Source of the DNA: an uncultured Bacteroidales bacterium | Lineage (GTDB): Bacteria; Bacteroidota; Bacteroidia; Bacteroidales; UBA932 | DNA length: 58,014 nt | Reading direction: 5' to 3' | NCBI GenBank assembly: GCA_900320545.1 | Contig: ONSU01000013.1 | Coordinates: 1-58,014 of the forward strand | Part shown: positions 56,045 to 58,014 of the stretch, piece by piece | Numbering within the stretch: position 1 is the stretch's first letter | How the letters are laid out: every line of letters begins with the position of its first letter | Program-made: the position numbers and the translations under genes | The notes under the pieces: generated by a model | Seen by the model: the letters and a program-made list of their open reading frames with translations, nothing else | Database searches by the model: none | Told to the model about the DNA's origin: nothing

Positions 56045-57325
56045 CTATTCCACTGTGTATTTTGTTGTATGGTACTCCGTGGTCGGAGTAGCGGTAATGA
56101 CCTCCACCCAGATATAATTTGAATAGCGGACACGTTCATTTTCGAAGGCCAGATAGATGGTCTTTGCTCCTTTGGCCGGGATGCGGCCATTACAGGACTG
56201 TGTGCCGAGAGTGGAATAATCCACGTCGTAATGCAGTTCAGAGGCCTGCCTGGTTCCATCCTGGAACTGTTTTGCCGCGCTCTGGTTTCGGATGACATAC
56301 ATATTGCAGTAGGCGTCTTCTTCACGAAGCGGACGGTTGTCGTCCAGAAGCGTGCTGAAAAGGCCGTTGCTGCGCGAGGATTCATACAGCGGAAGCCCGA
56401 GGAAACGGACCTTTTTGTATGACAGGTTCATCTTGTCGGGGAATTTGCCGTCGACACTCTTATCCTGTTCACTGGTAGATATACGCAAATTATACAGGAC
56501 ATCCGTTGCACCCGACGGAATCTGGACCGCAACGACCGCCTTCGATTTGGCAGCAGTGGAAAAGGCGGATTTGAGCTGGCTGGAAAGCGTGAACTTGCGC
56601 GGCTGGTCGAAAGCGGCGCGCATCGTGACGCCTTTGTTCGATTCGACACGGAAATCCCCGGCCTTGGCTTCGATCACCTCAGATTGCACCTTTTTAAGCG
56701 GATGAGGATGCTTCGTCATCCGATATGTTATGTCTATGGATGCATATTGAGTACCGACCGGCGCTACTTCCACCAGATAAATACCCTTATTGGCAACGAC
56801 AAGGGAGTCCGTCACCTGATTCTTCTTCGAATAGGTTTTCAGTAGCTGCCGGGCATCAGCGTTATATAACTTCACCGTTCCGGGATTCTGGAGTCCGATC
56901 GTATAGTAAAGGATATCTCCTTTTTCCAGATATACCGGATAGGCAGTCGTCCCTTCCAGCAGACAATCGTCATTCACTTCGGCCGGAACAACCATCGTTT
57001 TGAGACGGACAGTCGCAGCCGATTCCGCATCACTCTTGAGGGTGGCGAGACGCCTTTCCAACTTCACGCAGGCCTCCTTCCCCGCTTCGTCCATCCCCGT
57101 CGTATCGTTCCTGTACTTCAGCGCTTCGACTTCCGACAAGTAATCCTCAACATCGTCCACAGACGCATTTGAAATGCCACCAAGTTGTTGTTCAAGCTTC
57201 TTTACCGTCTCCAGGGTTTCAGAATAAACCTCGGATTCATAGGACGACATCGACTTCTTCTCCGCCGGCTGACCGCAGGAGAGAACGATGACGGGAAGTG
57301 CGAGAAATAGAATCTTCTTTACCAT
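56045..57325 (-). CDS. Uncharacterised lipoprotein with coiled coil and beta domains
   Basis: A 426-residue lipoprotein from ATG 57325 (MVKKILFLALPVIVLSCGQ). Residues 20-100 form charged helices (VYSETLETVKKLEQQLGG, KLERRLATLKSDAES). A beta domain follows with YLEKGDILYYTIGLQNPGTVKLYNADARQLL and KGIYLVEVAPVGTQYASIDITYRM, resembling GOLD/PPC-type sandwiches. The last part (about 250-426) is beta-rich and ends YIWVEVITATPTTEYHTTKYTVE. I recognise no family. It overlaps the preceding membrane protein gene by 7 bases, so the two are co-translated. Confidence 0.75.
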   Translation of the reverse strand: MVKKILFLALPVIVLSCGQPAEKKSMSSYESEVYSETLETVKKLEQQLGGISNASVDDVEDYLSEVEALKYRNDTTGMDEAGKEACVKLERRLATLKSDAESAATVRLKTMVVPAEVNDDCLLEGTTAYPVYLEKGDILYYTIGLQNPGTVKLYNADARQLLKTYSKKNQVTDSLVVANKGIYLVEVAPVGTQYASIDITYRMTKHPHPLKKVQSEVIEAKAGDFRVESNKGVTMRAAFDQPRKFTLSSQLKSAFSTAAKSKAVVAVQIPSGATDVLYNLRISTSEQDKSVDGKFPDKMNLSYKKVRFLGLPLYESSRSNGLFSTLLDDNRPLREEDAYCNMYVIRNQSAAKQFQDGTRQASELHYDVDYSTLGTQSCNGRIPAKGAKTIYLAFENERVRYSNYIWVEVITATPTTEYHTTKYTVE

Positions 57326-57813
57326 ATCGTAAAAAATGCAAAAATGCTTAATAACCAACTTTTTATATACTCAAACCAGAAAACTTTCTTCATCACGGCC
57401 GCCCACCCGGGGAAGATGATGAGAGATGCGATAAAAAGTGCGGAAATTCCGATGATGATCGCCAGCGTAACGGGTCCCTCTCTTTTCTCTTTATTTACCC
57501 GTTTCTTTACAATCTTCAACTTCTCCCTGGCTTGAATCAGGTCCAGATTCCCTGGACGTTCCTTCTCCCAATAATCCAACAGATTGACGGCTTCTTGATA
57601 GATCGGTGTAATGTCGCTACTATCAATATCCTCGGAGAAAACACCAATTACCTCAATGTACTGCATTAATTCAGAAGGATTAGATGGAGTCTCTTCGAGG
57701 AGTATGTCACCTCCGGATTTATATCCAGCCTTACCGTAATTGTCCCAATACGCCTTATCCGCCGCCATATAGCGTCGCTTCAAAGAGTCATAGTATGAGT
57801 GGTCAGTTGTCAC
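57319..57813 (-). CDS. Uncharacterised membrane protein
   Basis: A 164-residue protein starting at GTG 57813, which overlaps the TerB-like stop (GTGA). About 110 cytosolic residues (YYDSLKRRYMAADKAYWDNYGKAGYKSGG, IYQEAVNLLDYWEKERPGNLDLIQAREKLKIVKKRVNKEKRE) precede two hydrophobic segments (VTLAIIIGISALFIASLIIF and YIKSWLLSIFAFFTIW). No family is recognised. Its position between a TerB-like protein and a lipoprotein suggests a membrane link between the two. Confidence 0.7.
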   Translation of the reverse strand: MTTDHSYYDSLKRRYMAADKAYWDNYGKAGYKSGGDILLEETPSNPSELMQYIEVIGVFSEDIDSSDITPIYQEAVNLLDYWEKERPGNLDLIQAREKLKIVKKRVNKEKREGPVTLAIIIGISALFIASLIIFPGWAAVMKKVFWFEYIKSWLLSIFAFFTIW

Positions 57814-58014
57814 TGAAGCACTACTATCATGTCCTCTGCGCCAATCTCTTTGGCGATGGAGCGCAGGTAAACCTGCTCAGAAAGAGCCACTTCACCGTCA
57901 GCCTTGGCAATCCTCATAAGGCCTTCGAGAAGACTTGCAGTATTCATTGCATCATCCTTGAAAGGCTTCAAATCAATTTTTTGACGCCTTGGATTCTCGA
58001 TCTCAAGTATGAGT
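57810..58014 (-). CDS. TerB-like protein, C-terminal part (runs off right edge)
   Basis: Open frame from the window edge to TGA 57810, 67 residues. NTASLLEGLMRIAKADGEVALSEQVYLRSIAKEIG matches the TerB/DjlA-type acidic helix pattern (AKADGEV..SE...L..IA). TerB-like domains bind metal or sit at the membrane in stress and tellurite-resistance modules. The N-terminal part is out of view, so the full architecture is unknown. Confidence 0.55.
   Translation of the reverse strand, partial: LILEIENPRRQKIDLKPFKDDAMNTASLLEGLMRIAKADGEVALSEQVYLRSIAKEIGAEDMIVVLQ

Overview
The window looks like a chromosome segment of a GC-rich member of the Bacteroidales. The evidence is the repeated Bacteroidetes -7 promoter box (TAnnTTTG) ahead of most transcription units, the scarcity of Shine-Dalgarno sequences, a TPP-riboswitch-controlled TonB receptor, fimbrillin/DUF5119 genes, a DUF2764-containing V-type ATPase operon, a metallophosphatase/5'-nucleotidase gene pair, and tRNAs with no encoded CCA end. 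I cannot assign a genus.

Layout. 1-520: a foreign-looking left edge. An AT-richer sensor-kinase 5' end and the last residues of its response regulator are joined to the first codons of a surE-like gene. 632-6884: gapA, then a leftward operon DUF349 protein - yidC - yggS-type PLP protein - outer-membrane protein. 7000-8600: trmD, a short duplication, a possible transposase remnant, a hypothetical gene and a candidate small RNA. 8622-12850: a thiamin-type TonB receptor under a TPP riboswitch, a paired inverted REP-like element, an esterase and a glutamine cyclotransferase. 12927-17740: metH-metF, with several repeat insertions inside metH. 17794-20781: a GT4 and two duplicated GT2 glycosyltransferases. 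20839-27952: a V/A-type ATPase operon (E, DUF2764, A, B, D, I, K). 28203-28274: tRNA-Glu. 28423-38603: glmM, a MITE-like element, a DUF1343 protein, an alpha-2-macroglobulin and penicillin-binding protein 1C. 38673: type B L31. 39126-42901: a fimbrial cluster, facing a von Willebrand factor A lipoprotein. 44220-46838: divergent glnS and yicC. 46835-55084: a tightly packed leftward run of nine genes (HSDR_N protein, tRNA nucleotidyltransferase, tyrosine recombinase, HPF, DNA polymerase III delta, ABC ATPase and permease, split 5'-nucleotidase). 55168: tRNA-Val. 55338-58014: a hypothetical gene, then an unrecognised leftward cassette (TerB-like protein, membrane protein, lipoprotein) that runs out of the window.

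Functional links. MetH and MetF form the methyl-transfer branch of methionine synthesis. The ATPase keeps the NtpK residues that bind sodium in Enterococcus, so a sodium-coupled enzyme is likely. The A2M-PBP1C pair joins protease trapping in the envelope to wall repair. The CCA-adding enzyme fits tRNA genes that lack CCA.

The most unusual items are the composite surE/response-regulator ORF, the candidate small RNA at 8451-8599, the repeat families (11043-11140, 13911-14006, 15789-15868, 29839-29967), an apparent ATA start for holA, and the TerB-like cassette at the right edge. All function calls come from reading the sequence. No database search was possible.
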